Below, in pieces: positions 40,071 to 48,441 of a stretch of DNA of 59,870 nt. The notes beneath the pieces are model-generated. The model searched no databases and had not been told where the DNA came from. It was given only the letters and a program-made list of their open reading frames with translations. This DNA comes from a virus. The translations under genes were made by a program, and so were the position numbers. Position 1 is the stretch's first letter; every line of letters starts with the position of its first letter. Location: positions 1 through 59,870 of the IMG/VR virus record IMGVR_UViG_3300042691_006466. One strand, 5' to 3'.

Positions 40071-40748
40071 TCAAGCTGTGGCGATTGGGATAACCCGGCG
40101 GGCGGTGCGGTCGGCCTGCTTGGCCTTGGTCCCATGGGCTCGAAACCCTATGATCTGGCGGCGGTCGGCGCGTTGGCATAAGGCGCAAAGCGCACAGGTC
40201 ATGTATTCGGTTGTCTGTGCGGGGCAAACCAGCACCGGGCGGCCTTCGGGTGTCCGGGTGTGCTTCGGTGTGTCCATGGGGACAATAACGGCGACTGGCA
40301 GGCCATGGGCGGCGAGTCGGTCGGCGTGCCCCACATCGTCGGCGCTCAGATTCACGGTAAAGCCCCAAGCGGTCGCGGCCTTGGCCCACTTGATCGCGTC
40401 CGGGCTGTGCTTGTGTGTGTAGGTAAACCCGGCGCGGCCTCTGTTGGCCTTGACGATTTGCCCGAGTGCATAGGCGTCGATTGTTTCCCCGTCTCCGGGT
40501 AGGTCCCCGGCCACATTGTGGCGCCAGAGTTGGCCCTTTGGCAGGCGGCTAATGGCCTTAACCAGTCCGTCTAAATCGGTGCCCCTGCTGGGTACTTTGT
40601 CCCATGTTAGGCGCGTGTAAAAATCCTCGGCATAACATGCGCTGCGGTACTGTGGGCAGGATGGCGGGCAACTTTCGCGGCTGGTGTATGTCTGCGGGAT
40701 TGGTCCGGTCTTGCTGTTTTTGCTTGCTTGAATAAAGTGGTATTTCAT
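40071..40748 (-). CDS. Cysteine-rich phage protein (225 aa), gp88-type
   Basis: N-terminal ESCPPSCPQYRSACYAEDFY is a cysteine cluster like that of the phage/plasmid 'gp88'-type proteins; then LPKGQLWRHNVAGDLPGD and ANRGRAGFTYTHKHSPDAIK, and a second cluster VCPAQTTEYMTCALCALC near the end. The clusters suggest an Fe-S site. A radical-SAM-like relation is sometimes proposed for such proteins but I see no CxxxCxxC motif. Function unknown. Confidence 0.6.
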   Translation of the reverse strand: MKYHFIQASKNSKTGPIPQTYTSRESCPPSCPQYRSACYAEDFYTRLTWDKVPSRGTDLDGLVKAISRLPKGQLWRHNVAGDLPGDGETIDAYALGQIVKANRGRAGFTYTHKHSPDAIKWAKAATAWGFTVNLSADDVGHADRLAAHGLPVAVIVPMDTPKHTRTPEGRPVLVCPAQTTEYMTCALCALCQRADRRQIIGFRAHGTKAKQADRTARRVIPIATA

Positions 40749-40754
40749 GGTGGT

Positions 40755-40943
40755 TTACTCCTGTGTCTCGAATGAATAAGCTAATTCGTCGGCTGCTTTT
40801 TGGCGGGTCCATTGGTCCGCGGTCGGGTCTTTCAAAACCCGAAGGGCAAAGGCTATTGCCTCGTCTAGCGGCATCGGCACCGGGTCGCTGTCGCTGTCTG
40901 GGTGTGGCGTGGCGGGGTTCATAGTGAAGTGCTGGCGGGTCAT
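40755..40943 (-). CDS. 62-residue phage protein
   Basis: Disordered Pro/Asp-rich start (NPATPHPDSDSDPVPMPLDE) and a helical end (AIAFALRVLKDPTADQWTRQ). A second ATG seven codons in (MNPATPHP) is a possible start. Coupled upstream by ATGA. Function unknown. Confidence 0.5.
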   Translation of the reverse strand: MTRQHFTMNPATPHPDSDSDPVPMPLDEAIAFALRVLKDPTADQWTRQKAADELAYSFETQE

Positions 40944-41197
40944 GGTGTGGCCTTGTATGGGGTGTAGTTTCTGATTGGGCTGTCGTTGTTGGTGTGGTGT
41001 TCTTTGATCTCGTAGGGCTGGCCCTTGATTGCTTCCATGTAGGTGGAAAAATCGCAGTCTTCTTCTAAAAACGCGGTTTCACCCTTGCGGTATGAGTACG
41101 GGCTAATTTTGTCGGCGATTCCCAGCGTGAAAAGTTCGGCCATTGGGACCGCTGCCCAGCCGTGTCCGGGGTCGGTGTAAAAAGTGATTTTTTTCAT
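40940..41197 (-). CDS. Phage accessory protein, 'DPGHGW' type
   Basis: 85 residues. ITFYTDPGHGWAAVPMAEL, then IADKISPYSYRKGETAFLEE and DCDFSTYM: a pattern I recognise from many phages and mobile elements as a small conserved protein of unknown function. GGAGCCAACACC lies before the ATG. Confidence 0.68.
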   Translation of the reverse strand: MKKITFYTDPGHGWAAVPMAELFTLGIADKISPYSYRKGETAFLEEDCDFSTYMEAIKGQPYEIKEHHTNNDSPIRNYTPYKATP

Positions 41198-41209
41198 GGT
41201 GTTGGCTCC

Positions 41210-41602
41210 TTAGTGTGTCTGACGTGCTTTGACTGTCATGCGGGTGCTGGCTTCGCCCGTGGTGGTGTGCGCTGCGATAAGCTGGCGGCTCGGCTTGAGT
41301 TTGGCGGCTATGGTTTTCCAGTCGGTGAGGGTCTTGCCGGCGCATTGGGCGAAATTCACCCGGTAGGCTTGGCCTTCTATGTCTGCGAGTCCGGCGTCTT
41401 CCAATTTGGTGCGGATTTTGTCGGCTTTGCGTTTCATGTCGGCTATGGTTGCGTGAAGCTGGCCCAGCTCGTCAACCTTGGCGGCGAGTGCTTGGGCGGC
41501 GGTGACTGCTGCGGGCTGTGCTGGCTCTCCGCTGTCGTGGTGGCGAAACCCTGCGGGCATGAGGGCGGCGGCTGCGAGTGTTTGAAGGTCTTGGGGTTTC
41601 AT
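41210..41602 (-). CDS. 130-residue accessory protein
   Basis: Start chosen at the ATG at 41602 after GGAGCCCACACC. Ala-rich linker (QPAAVTAAQALAAKVDELGQ) leads into a coiled coil (LHATIADMKRKADKIRTKLE) and a beta-rich end (GLADIEGQAYRVNFAQCAGK). The family is unknown to me. Confidence 0.6.
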   Translation of the reverse strand: MKPQDLQTLAAAALMPAGFRHHDSGEPAQPAAVTAAQALAAKVDELGQLHATIADMKRKADKIRTKLEDAGLADIEGQAYRVNFAQCAGKTLTDWKTIAAKLKPSRQLIAAHTTTGEASTRMTVKARQTH

Positions 41603-41621
41603 GGTGTGGGCTCCTGTGGGT

Positions 41622-41831
41622 TTAAAGTGTTGCGCGGCTGGCGAGTGCTTCGGATATCTGGCCGTTGCGGTGCAGGCTGTCGAGGAAATCAACGAATAAG
41701 CAGCGGGTGTCGGTGCAGTAGTCGCGGCGGCTTTTATCCTCGCGTGTCCAGTCGCGCTCGGGGTAGCGTTTGCGGTCGGCGGTCGGGTGTGCTTGCCAAA
41801 ATGCGGCGCGGATTTGCTTTTGTGTGGTCAT
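41622..41831 (-). CDS. 69-residue basic accessory protein
   Basis: IRAAFWQAHPTADRKRYPER, then DYCTDTRCLFVDFLDSLHR. Basic, with an aromatic helix; the 'AFWQAHP' start is one I have seen in small phage proteins of unknown role. The upstream gene's stop lies 3 bp before its ATG. Confidence 0.62.
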   Translation of the reverse strand: MTTQKQIRAAFWQAHPTADRKRYPERDWTREDKSRRDYCTDTRCLFVDFLDSLHRNGQISEALASRATL

Positions 41832-41834
41832 GGT

Positions 41835-42059
41835 TTAGGCTCCTTGGGTTGGTGTCCATTTGCATCCGAAAACGGTTGGGTAGTAGTTGCCCGCGTCGGT
41901 GTAAATCTTTCCGCTGCTGCTGGCCTTGTGTGGGGCTTGGCCCCCGGTCACCCGGTACTGGTCGCCCCGAAAATCTTCAAGGATTTCCCCGATGTTCACG
42001 GGCTGGCCGTTGTGGGTGAGGGTGCAGGCTTGGCCTGCGTGGTCTGTGCTTGTGATCAT
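41835..42059 (-). CDS. Small beta-barrel-like accessory protein
   Basis: 74 residues. CTLTHNGQPVNIGEILEDFR, then GDQYRVTGGQAPHKASSSGK and YYPTVFGCKWTP: short strands with turns, like a small SH3-like barrel. Commonly found in accessory gene clusters; function unknown. Confidence 0.62.
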   Translation of the reverse strand: MITSTDHAGQACTLTHNGQPVNIGEILEDFRGDQYRVTGGQAPHKASSSGKIYTDAGNYYPTVFGCKWTPTQGA

Positions 42060-42078
42060 GGTTTGGGCTCCAGTTGGT

Positions 42079-42097
42079 GCCCGGTGGTTAGCCGGGC
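42079..42097. other. Inter-gene hairpin
   Basis: GCCCGG (42079-42084) and CCGGGC (42092-42097) form a 6-bp stem with a 7-nt loop in the gap between two array genes. No U-run; possibly an mRNA-processing or stability element. Confidence 0.4.
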
Positions 42098-42105
42098 GGG
42101 TTGGT

Positions 42106-42393
42106 TTAGTTGTTGCGGAATCCGTCTGTGCTTTCGGCCTCGAGTTCGGCCATTGTTTTTATGCGCTGTTTGGTTTTCTCTGGTTGAACAGTCCCCAGAT
42201 ATATCGCGCCCTCGACTGCTGGCGCATACATGCGGATTTCGTAATCGGCATCGTGTGGGAGCGGTACGTACCAAAGGTTAAAAGGCATCTTGTCGGCCTG
42301 TAGCAGTTTGAGCAGTTCCCCTAGGTCGCGGGTTTCGGTGGTCGTGGCCCATGTTGCGGCGGTTGACCCGTAAATGTGAAAAGTTTTTTTCAT
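42106..42393 (-). CDS. 95-residue accessory protein
   Basis: Beta/alpha pattern: KKTFHIYGSTAATWATTTET, LGELLKLLQADKMPFNLWYV, then YEIRMYAPAVEGAIYLGTV. Probably an alpha/beta sandwich; no catalytic residues stand out. Lies in the same cassette-like array of genes with alike junctions. Confidence 0.62.
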   Translation of the reverse strand: MKKTFHIYGSTAATWATTTETRDLGELLKLLQADKMPFNLWYVPLPHDADYEIRMYAPAVEGAIYLGTVQPEKTKQRIKTMAELEAESTDGFRNN

Positions 42394-42418
42394 GGTGCTT
42401 TCTCCTTCGGTGGTTTAT

Positions 42419-42437
42419 GCCCGCCTTGGAGGCGGGC
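42419..42437. other. Inter-gene hairpin
   Basis: A perfect 7-bp stem (GCCCGCC / GGCGGGC) with a TTGGA loop between two array genes. No U-run follows on the leftward transcript, so it resembles the element at 42079-42097 rather than a terminator. Confidence 0.45.
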
Positions 42438-42444
42438 GGGTGGT

Positions 42445-42696
42445 TTAGGCGGTTTGGATTTTGTCGGCTTGCTCGATCAGCCAAGCGGTGTCGGTCACGG
42501 GGAAATCTGAGCAGTCGATTTCGCCCGCGATGTGGTGCGGTGGGTTTATGTCGCTGTGCAGTTCGCACACGTCAAACTGTTTGCCGTACATCAGGACAAT
42601 CTGAGCGTGAGCGATAACGGCATTGGCTGCGGTGGCTCGAGCGTGTTCAACGCGCCCGGTGCGCTTGTTGGTGATGTTGTATTCGTACTGTTTCAT
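42445..42696 (-). CDS. 83-residue accessory protein
   Basis: KQYEYNITNKRTGRVEHARA, helix AANAVIAHAQIVLMYGKQF, then DVCELHSDINPPHHIAGEID. A short beta hairpin followed by a helix: a small dsRBD-like or DUF-type fold is possible. Function unknown. Confidence 0.62.
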   Translation of the reverse strand: MKQYEYNITNKRTGRVEHARATAANAVIAHAQIVLMYGKQFDVCELHSDINPPHHIAGEIDCSDFPVTDTAWLIEQADKIQTA

Positions 42697-42714
42697 GCTG
42701 TGTGCTCCGGTGGT

Positions 42715-42918
42715 TTAGTTGTCGATGCGCACGAGTTGGCGCTTGTAATGGTTGGCTCGAATAACTTCGGTCAGGTGGTCGCGCACGAGGTACGGCTCGA
42801 TGTTCCAGTCTTTGCAGAGTTTGTCGATTACCGCTTCGTAATCTCCACCGTCTTGCCAAACCTTAAAGGCCTTTTCGCTGATGGTGTCGCGTGCTGCGAT
42901 GAGTGCTTCGAATGACAT
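42715..42918 (-). CDS. 67-residue helical protein, first gene of the accessory array
   Basis: From the ATG at 42918 (AGGAGAACTCACC upstream): MSFEALIAARDTISEKAFKV, then YEAVIDKLCKDWNIEPYLVR. Helical; the second part has the look of a small HTH. It is the first cistron of the 39-43 kb leftward array. Confidence 0.6.
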   Translation of the reverse strand: MSFEALIAARDTISEKAFKVWQDGGDYEAVIDKLCKDWNIEPYLVRDHLTEVIRANHYKRQLVRIDN

Positions 42919-43217
42919 GGTGAGTTCTCCTATGTGGCAGGTCGGGTGTCGTCCTGTCTGTTGAGTATTGTCGTGATTTATCAAGGGTCGATCCAATGAT
43001 TTATTTTTATCGGTGAAAAAATATTCTGAAAACCAAGGTTTGCAGCGGTGTTGTTTGAGCATAGGGAAAAGCTATTTCGCGGGCCTTCAGGGTGTGCGCT
43101 TGGCGTGCTGGTGGGGTGTGGTGATTGAGTGTCGCTATTGGCTGTGCTGAGGGTGTCGCGGGGCTTGTTCAAAGCGAAGCGTTGCAGTTCATCCGCTGTT
43201 CCCCTACCATTTACCCC
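42919..43217. other. Control region between accessory array and packaging genes
   Basis: About 300 bp without a credible gene. It has an AT-rich patch near 42970-43030, then GC-rich DNA, and the TerS promoter at 43182-43210. The leftward array must start here, but I could not find a convincing leftward -35/-10 pair. Confidence 0.5.
43182..43210 (+). promoter_or_regulatory. Candidate TerS promoter, leaderless
   Basis: TTGCAG (43182-43187), 17-bp spacer, TACCAT (43205-43210): weak match to sigma70. Start expected at the TerS ATG (43218). The ATG has no ribosome site (preceded by TTACCCC), consistent with leaderless translation. Confidence 0.4.
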
Positions 43218-43967
43218 ATGAGTAAAACACCATCACCCAGTAAGCTAACTAAGGCCCAGATAAGGGAAAGCCTAGACTCTGTCCCTGTCTCCCATATCCT
43301 TGGAAGGGGTGCAGCCCGCGAGTTGACAGCGAAGCAAAAGGCCTTCGCGCTCGAGGTCGCCAAAGGGTCAACCGGTGCGGCTGCTTACCGCAAAGCCTAC
43401 AACAGCAAGGCGCTACCTAAGACCCAAGGCAATCAGGCGCATAAGCTAAAAGCCCGGCCCGACATACACGCGGAAATTGAGGCTTACCAACTGGCATTGG
43501 AGGGTGCGAAACATCGAAACCCTGCTGCTTTGCGTGAGTTGGTCATTCAATCACTGGTCAAAGTCATCATTGACCCCGAGGCAAAACCCGGTCAAATCAC
43601 TGCCGCGGCTAAGGTGCTCGGGACGGTTACCGAAGTGGCTGCATTCACTGAGAGAAAAGAAGTTCGGACCATCACGAGCAGCGAGGATGCACGCGCCGCG
43701 ATCATGCTGCAACTGCGTGAGCTGTCCAATGCCAGCGCAACCGATGCTCACATCATTGACGCGCAGGCCGACGACCTGATGCGCGAGTTGGCCGGCAGCG
43801 AGACCCACCCACCCGCCACCCCCCCAAATCTTGATGTGACGCACCCTGCCACAATACATACTATTCCACTCGAACAATCTCCACCCAAACAATCTCCACC
43901 CAATTCCGCAGCCACTCCGACAGAGCCTCCCACACAGGAGACCCCCCCGTCATCGTTTGAAACATGA
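43218..43967 (+). CDS. Terminase small subunit
   Basis: 249 residues from the ATG at 43218; the frame extends upstream without a better start. The core LTAKQKAFALEVAKGSTGAA, AYRKAYNSKALPKTQGNQAH, KLKARPDIHAEIEAYQLAL is the winged-helix region of the Terminase_2-type small subunits, which recognise phage DNA and regulate TerL. The C-terminal 60 residues are Pro/Thr-rich and disordered. No ribosome site precedes the start. Confidence 0.85.
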   Translation: MSKTPSPSKLTKAQIRESLDSVPVSHILGRGAARELTAKQKAFALEVAKGSTGAAAYRKAYNSKALPKTQGNQAHKLKARPDIHAEIEAYQLALEGAKHRNPAALRELVIQSLVKVIIDPEAKPGQITAAAKVLGTVTEVAAFTERKEVRTITSSEDARAAIMLQLRELSNASATDAHIIDAQADDLMRELAGSETHPPATPPNLDVTHPATIHTIPLEQSPPKQSPPNSAATPTEPPTQETPPSSFET

Positions 43968-44049
43968 CCCCCGGGGGGTATATTGCTTAAAAAATAGGCA
44001 GTCCTGCAAAAAACGTGATGACACAAATAGTTCTAGTTGGAGTTTACGG

Positions 44050-44400
44050 ATGAATACGAAAACTACGCGGCAACCAACACGCTTTGATTGCGCTAAAAAA
44101 GTTATCCACAGGGACATGAAAATTCGGCGTAGCGATCCTACGAGAGATGAGTGTATGGAGAGTGGTATGAGTCCGGCGCAGAAGGAAGTTTTTCTTGTGA
44201 TTGATGAGTGGTGGAAGAAGTATGGGTTCTCGCCGACGTTGAGGGATATTGCGTATGTACGTGGGAAGATGGGGATGGGGTCTACGAAGAACATTGTGGA
44301 CCGGCTTGTAAAATTGGGCGTGGTGAAGAAGATGGATGGAGTGGGTAGGACGATTAGACCGGCATGGGTGAACTACAAGAACTTAAAGGAGCTTGAGTGA
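44050..44400 (+). CDS. LexA-type winged-helix protein without protease domain
   Basis: 116 residues from the ATG at 44050 (GGAG upstream). About 40-105 matches the LexA N-terminal DNA-binding domain: SPAQKEVFLVIDEWWKKYGF, SPTLRDIAYVRGKMGMGST, NIVDRLVKLGVVKK. The self-cleaving peptidase half is absent, so it cannot respond to RecA by LexA-style cleavage. Lying between TerS and TerL, it may control late genes. The right 27-bp repeat lies inside its first codons. Confidence 0.75.
   Translation: MNTKTTRQPTRFDCAKKVIHRDMKIRRSDPTRDECMESGMSPAQKEVFLVIDEWWKKYGFSPTLRDIAYVRGKMGMGSTKNIVDRLVKLGVVKKMDGVGRTIRPAWVNYKNLKELE
44065..44091 (+). repeat. 27-bp repeat, right copy
   Basis: Matches 22417-22443 at 26 of 27 positions, same orientation. 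Here it is coding (residues about 6-14 of the LexA-like protein). One base change weakens the inverted repeat seen in the left copy. Confidence 0.85.
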
Positions 44401-45920
44401 GCGAAAAGAATCTCGACTTGGAGAAGTTGGTTGCGCAGTTGCCAATACATGAGCAGGAAAAGCTCATGGAGCAAGTGGCTGAGTACAAAGCTGCGCTAGA
44501 GCGGGAAAAGTGCCAAGCGTCCTTCATGGCTTTTGTTAGAAAGATGTGGCCGGGGTTTATTCATGGCCGGCACCATGCTGTCGTGGCCAAAGCGTTTGAG
44601 GATATTGCCTCGGGGAAATTAAAGAGACTAGCAATTTCCATGCCGCCGCGGCATACGAAGTCTGAGTTCGGTTCTTATATGTTGCCGGCTTGGTTCCTTG
44701 GGAAGTTTCCTGACAAGAAGGTGATGCAGGCGTCGAACACGGGAGAGCTTGCCGTTGGATTTGGCCGGAAGGTCCGTAACTTGGTGATGAGTGAGCAGTA
44801 CCACGAAGTTTTCCCGAGCACGAACATCCGGCAGGACTCTAAGTCTGCTGGCCGGTGGGCTGTGAATGAGGTGGGGGAGTACTTTGCTATCGGCGTTGGG
44901 GGTACTATGACTGGCCGGGGAGCTGATTTGGTCATCATTGACGACCCTCACACTGAAGGGGAGGCGACCTTAGCTGCGCATGACCCCTCTATATATGACA
45001 AGGCGTACGAGTGGTACACCTCTGGCCCTCGGCAGCGACTTCAGCCTAACGGGTCGATCATTATCATTGCGACGCGCTGGGGCGAGAACGATTTGATTGG
45101 CCGAGTCCTCAAGGATGCTGGCGAAAGAGGTAAAGATGACGAGTGGCGGGTGATTGAGTTCCCCGCGATTCTGCCTTCTGGCAATCCTTTATGGCCTGAG
45201 TACTGGTCACTGGAGCTGCTCGAGGCGCTGAAGGAGGAATTGGCCCCGGCTAAGTGGAATGCTCAGTATCAACAGAGGCCCACTGGCGAAGAAGGTGCTA
45301 TTGTTAAGCGCGAGTGGTGGCAAGTCTGGGAAAAAGAAGACCCGCCGAAGTGCGAGTTCATTATTCAGGCTTGGGATACGGCTTTTACCAAGAGCGAACG
45401 GTCGGATTACTCGGCCTGCACCACTTGGGGCGTCTTTTTTCTGGGTGAAGACCCAAATAACCCGAACATTATCTTGCTGGATGCCTTTCAAAAGCGGATG
45501 GAGTTTCCGGAATTGAAGGAAAAAGCCCGTGAGCACTACCTTGAGTGGGAGCCGGATGACTGTATTATCGAAGCCAAGGCCGCAGGAGCCTCTTTGATTC
45601 AGGAGTTGAACCAGCAGTCGGACATGTTTGTCAGGGGGTATACCCCAAGTCGGGGGACACGTCAGCAGTCGAACGACAAGATAGCCCGGATGAACTCGGT
45701 GTCCCCCATCTTTCAAGGTGGCAAAGTTTGGGCGCCGGATACTCGCTGGGCAAGAGAGTTGATTGACCAGATGGCCTCTTTCCCTAACGCGGCACACGAT
45801 GACTTGGCTGACACCGCTGTGATGGCCATCACCAGATTTCGACAAGGCGGGTTCTTAAGACTAGAATCCGATGAGCAGGACGAACCTTTGTCCTTCCGGC
45901 GTAAAGCCGCGTTTTATTAG
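44397..45920 (+). CDS. Terminase large subunit
   Basis: 507 residues, GTG start overlapping the previous TGA. ATPase: Walker A region MPPRHTKS (82-89), Walker B VIIDD with D182/D183. Nuclease: D327 in QAWDTAF, then D468/D469 in HDDLADT, the RNase H-like metal site. It powers DNA translocation into the prohead and cuts concatemers. Layout is of the Terminase_6 type common in podoviruses. It is followed 8 bp later by the portal gene. Confidence 0.94.
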   Translation: MSEKNLDLEKLVAQLPIHEQEKLMEQVAEYKAALEREKCQASFMAFVRKMWPGFIHGRHHAVVAKAFEDIASGKLKRLAISMPPRHTKSEFGSYMLPAWFLGKFPDKKVMQASNTGELAVGFGRKVRNLVMSEQYHEVFPSTNIRQDSKSAGRWAVNEVGEYFAIGVGGTMTGRGADLVIIDDPHTEGEATLAAHDPSIYDKAYEWYTSGPRQRLQPNGSIIIIATRWGENDLIGRVLKDAGERGKDDEWRVIEFPAILPSGNPLWPEYWSLELLEALKEELAPAKWNAQYQQRPTGEEGAIVKREWWQVWEKEDPPKCEFIIQAWDTAFTKSERSDYSACTTWGVFFLGEDPNNPNIILLDAFQKRMEFPELKEKAREHYLEWEPDDCIIEAKAAGASLIQELNQQSDMFVRGYTPSRGTRQQSNDKIARMNSVSPIFQGGKVWAPDTRWARELIDQMASFPNAAHDDLADTAVMAITRFRQGGFLRLESDEQDEPLSFRRKAAFY

Positions 45921-45928
45921 GATTAAAT

Positions 45929-48433
45929 ATGGCAACGAGCAGCATGGTTTCATCCCTCGCACCAGCCCCAAGTGGCTTGGATTTTTTGGACGTTGTTGAG
46001 GATGACACCCCGGCAATAGAGATCATGATTGACAACCCTGATGATGTACAAATTGGCATCGATGGAATGATGATTGACCTGATGCCGGAAGAAGAAAGCA
46101 TCCCGTTTGATGCCAACTTGGCTGAATACATGGACGAGGGTGAGCTCGAGAAGATGGGCTCTGATTTGGTTGGGGAGGTGGAGTCAGACATATCCTCCCG
46201 CAAAGAATGGGTAGAGATGTATGTCAAGGGCCTTGAAGTTCTGGGCATGAAGTATGAAGAGCGAACCGAACCTTGGACGGGAGCCTGCGGGGTTTTTTCT
46301 ACCCTCCTGACTGAAGCCGCAGTTCGCTTTCAGTCCGAGACCATCATTGAGACATTCCCCGCCCAAGGCCCCGTTAAGACGCAGATCATTGGCGCAATCG
46401 ACAAACTCAAGGAAGAGGCTGCGGAGCGTGTTCGCACCGACATGAACTTCCAGTTGGTTGACGGAATGCCCGAGTACCGCCCAGAGCATGAGCGCATGCT
46501 CTTCAATTTGGGTCTGGCTGGCGCAGCTTTTAAGAAGGTCTACTTTGACCCCAGCTTGGGTCGTCAGACATCAATTTTCTGCCCCGCAGAGGATGTGATC
46601 ATCCCCTATGGTTCATCTGGCGCTCGTACCGCAGAGCGTGTCACCCATGTGATGCGCAAGACCAAAAACGATTTCCGCAAGCTTCAGGTCGCAGGCTTCT
46701 ACCGTGATGTTGAGCTGGGTGAGCCAGTCATCATGCACAACGATGTGGAGAAGAAGAAAGCCGAAGAGCAGGGCTACTCCGTCTCTGATGACGACCGCTA
46801 CCAGTTCCTTGAGATTCAGGTGGACTACGATATGCCCGGGTACGAGGATGAGGATGGCATCGCCCTTCCTTACATCGTGACCATCGACAAGGGCACCAAC
46901 AAAGTTCTGTCGGTGTACCGAAATTGGAAAGAGGACGATGAGAAGAAACTCAAGCGTCAGCACTTTGTTCAATACGACTACGTGCCCGGATTCGGCGCTT
47001 ATGGCTTTGGCTACATCCACCTGATTGGCGGCTACGCCCGGGCTGGAACATCTTTGATCCGCCAGTTGGTGGACGCGGGTACGTTGTCCAATCTGCCCGG
47101 TGGCTTGAAGTCCCGAGGCCTGCGCATTAAGGGGGATGACACCCCAATCGCTCCGGGTGAGTTCCGTGATGTGGACGTTCCTTCCGGCACTGTGCGTGAC
47201 AACATCATGCCCCTGCCTTACAAAGAGCCAAGCCAAGTTCTGGCTTTGTTGTTGGACCGCATCACAGAGGAAGGTCGCCGCCTTGGTTCGATTGCTGATA
47301 TGAACATCAGCGACATGAGCGCCAACGCCCCGGTCGGCACAACTCTGGCTCTTCTTGAGCGTCAACTCAAGACCATGAGCGCGGTACAGGCCCGGGTTCA
47401 TTTCTCCATGAAGCAGGAGTTCAAGCTCCTGAAAGAGATCATCCGCAACAACACCCCGGGTGACTACGAGTATGTCCCCAATGGTGGAGACCCACGGGCT
47501 AAACGGGAAGACTACGACATAGTGGAAGTGATTCCAGTGTCGGACCCCAACAGCTCGACCATGGCCCAACGGATCATGCAGTACCAAGCTGTAATTCAGT
47601 TGGCTCAGAGCGCTCCTCAGATTTACGACCTACCGCAGTTGCACCGCCAGATGATTGAAGTTTTGGGTATCCGCAACGCCGACAAGCTTGTACCCATCGC
47701 AGATGACATGAAGCCCCGCGACCCAATCAGCGAGAACATGGCCTTCCTGACAGGCAAACCCACCAAGGCGTTCATCTACCAAGACCACGACGCCCACATT
47801 GCTGTCCACTCATCCATGATGCAGGACCCCATGGTCATGGGCCAGATGGGACAAAACCCTATGGCCCAGCAGATGCAGGCGTCAATCATGGCCCACATCG
47901 CGGAGCACGTTGCATTCCAATACCGCAACCAGATCGAAGAGCGTCTTGGCGCAAGTCTGCCAGCACCCAACGCAGAGTTGCCGGAGCAGGTGGAGGTTCA
48001 GTTGGCCAAGCTTGTCGCTCAAGCAGCTCAGCAGCTCACCCAAATTCACCAAGGTGAGGCTGCACAAAAGCAAGCACAGCAACAAGCCCAAGACCCCATC
48101 GTGCAGATGCAGCAGCAAGAGTTGCAAATCAAGATGCAGGACGCTCAGACCAAAGCCCAAAAGGTTCAAGGCGACTTGGCTATCAAAGGGCAGGAGTTGC
48201 AACTCAAGGCTCAAGAAATGGCAAGCCGTCAAGGTGAAAACCCAGAGATTGCAGCCGCAAAAGCGCAACAAGAAATGATCATGGAGCGCCAGATGCACGA
48301 GCAAGAAATGGCTCAGCGTCAGCAAGAGTTTGATCAGAAAATGTCCCAGAAGCAACAGGAAGCATCCGTCAAGATGCAGACCAAGCTACTGGAAAGTTTA
48401 AACAAACCGGCTGCTAAATCGCCGGAGAACTAA
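45929..48433 (+). CDS. Portal protein
   Basis: 834 residues. An acidic N-terminal 70 residues, then the portal core (WTGACGVFSTLLTEAAVRFQ, GMPEYRPEHERMLFNLGLAG, FCPAEDVIIPYGSSG), a size and pattern like P22-type portals. The last 200 residues are very Gln-rich (AQKQAQQQAQDPIVQMQQQ), forming a long helical barrel or tail. Dodecameric ring at the capsid vertex through which DNA passes and to which the adaptors bind. Confidence 0.9.
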   Translation: MATSSMVSSLAPAPSGLDFLDVVEDDTPAIEIMIDNPDDVQIGIDGMMIDLMPEEESIPFDANLAEYMDEGELEKMGSDLVGEVESDISSRKEWVEMYVKGLEVLGMKYEERTEPWTGACGVFSTLLTEAAVRFQSETIIETFPAQGPVKTQIIGAIDKLKEEAAERVRTDMNFQLVDGMPEYRPEHERMLFNLGLAGAAFKKVYFDPSLGRQTSIFCPAEDVIIPYGSSGARTAERVTHVMRKTKNDFRKLQVAGFYRDVELGEPVIMHNDVEKKKAEEQGYSVSDDDRYQFLEIQVDYDMPGYEDEDGIALPYIVTIDKGTNKVLSVYRNWKEDDEKKLKRQHFVQYDYVPGFGAYGFGYIHLIGGYARAGTSLIRQLVDAGTLSNLPGGLKSRGLRIKGDDTPIAPGEFRDVDVPSGTVRDNIMPLPYKEPSQVLALLLDRITEEGRRLGSIADMNISDMSANAPVGTTLALLERQLKTMSAVQARVHFSMKQEFKLLKEIIRNNTPGDYEYVPNGGDPRAKREDYDIVEVIPVSDPNSSTMAQRIMQYQAVIQLAQSAPQIYDLPQLHRQMIEVLGIRNADKLVPIADDMKPRDPISENMAFLTGKPTKAFIYQDHDAHIAVHSSMMQDPMVMGQMGQNPMAQQMQASIMAHIAEHVAFQYRNQIEERLGASLPAPNAELPEQVEVQLAKLVAQAAQQLTQIHQGEAAQKQAQQQAQDPIVQMQQQELQIKMQDAQTKAQKVQGDLAIKGQELQLKAQEMASRQGENPEIAAAKAQQEMIMERQMHEQEMAQRQQEFDQKMSQKQQEASVKMQTKLLESLNKPAAKSPEN

Positions 48434-48441
48434 GAGGAAAA

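Noticed and set aside
44102-44110. DnaA box TTATCCACA (another at 31321-31329)
   Set aside because: Two perfect 9-mers in 60 kb on two strands are compatible with chance, both are in coding sequence, and there is no cluster, so no origin is claimed.
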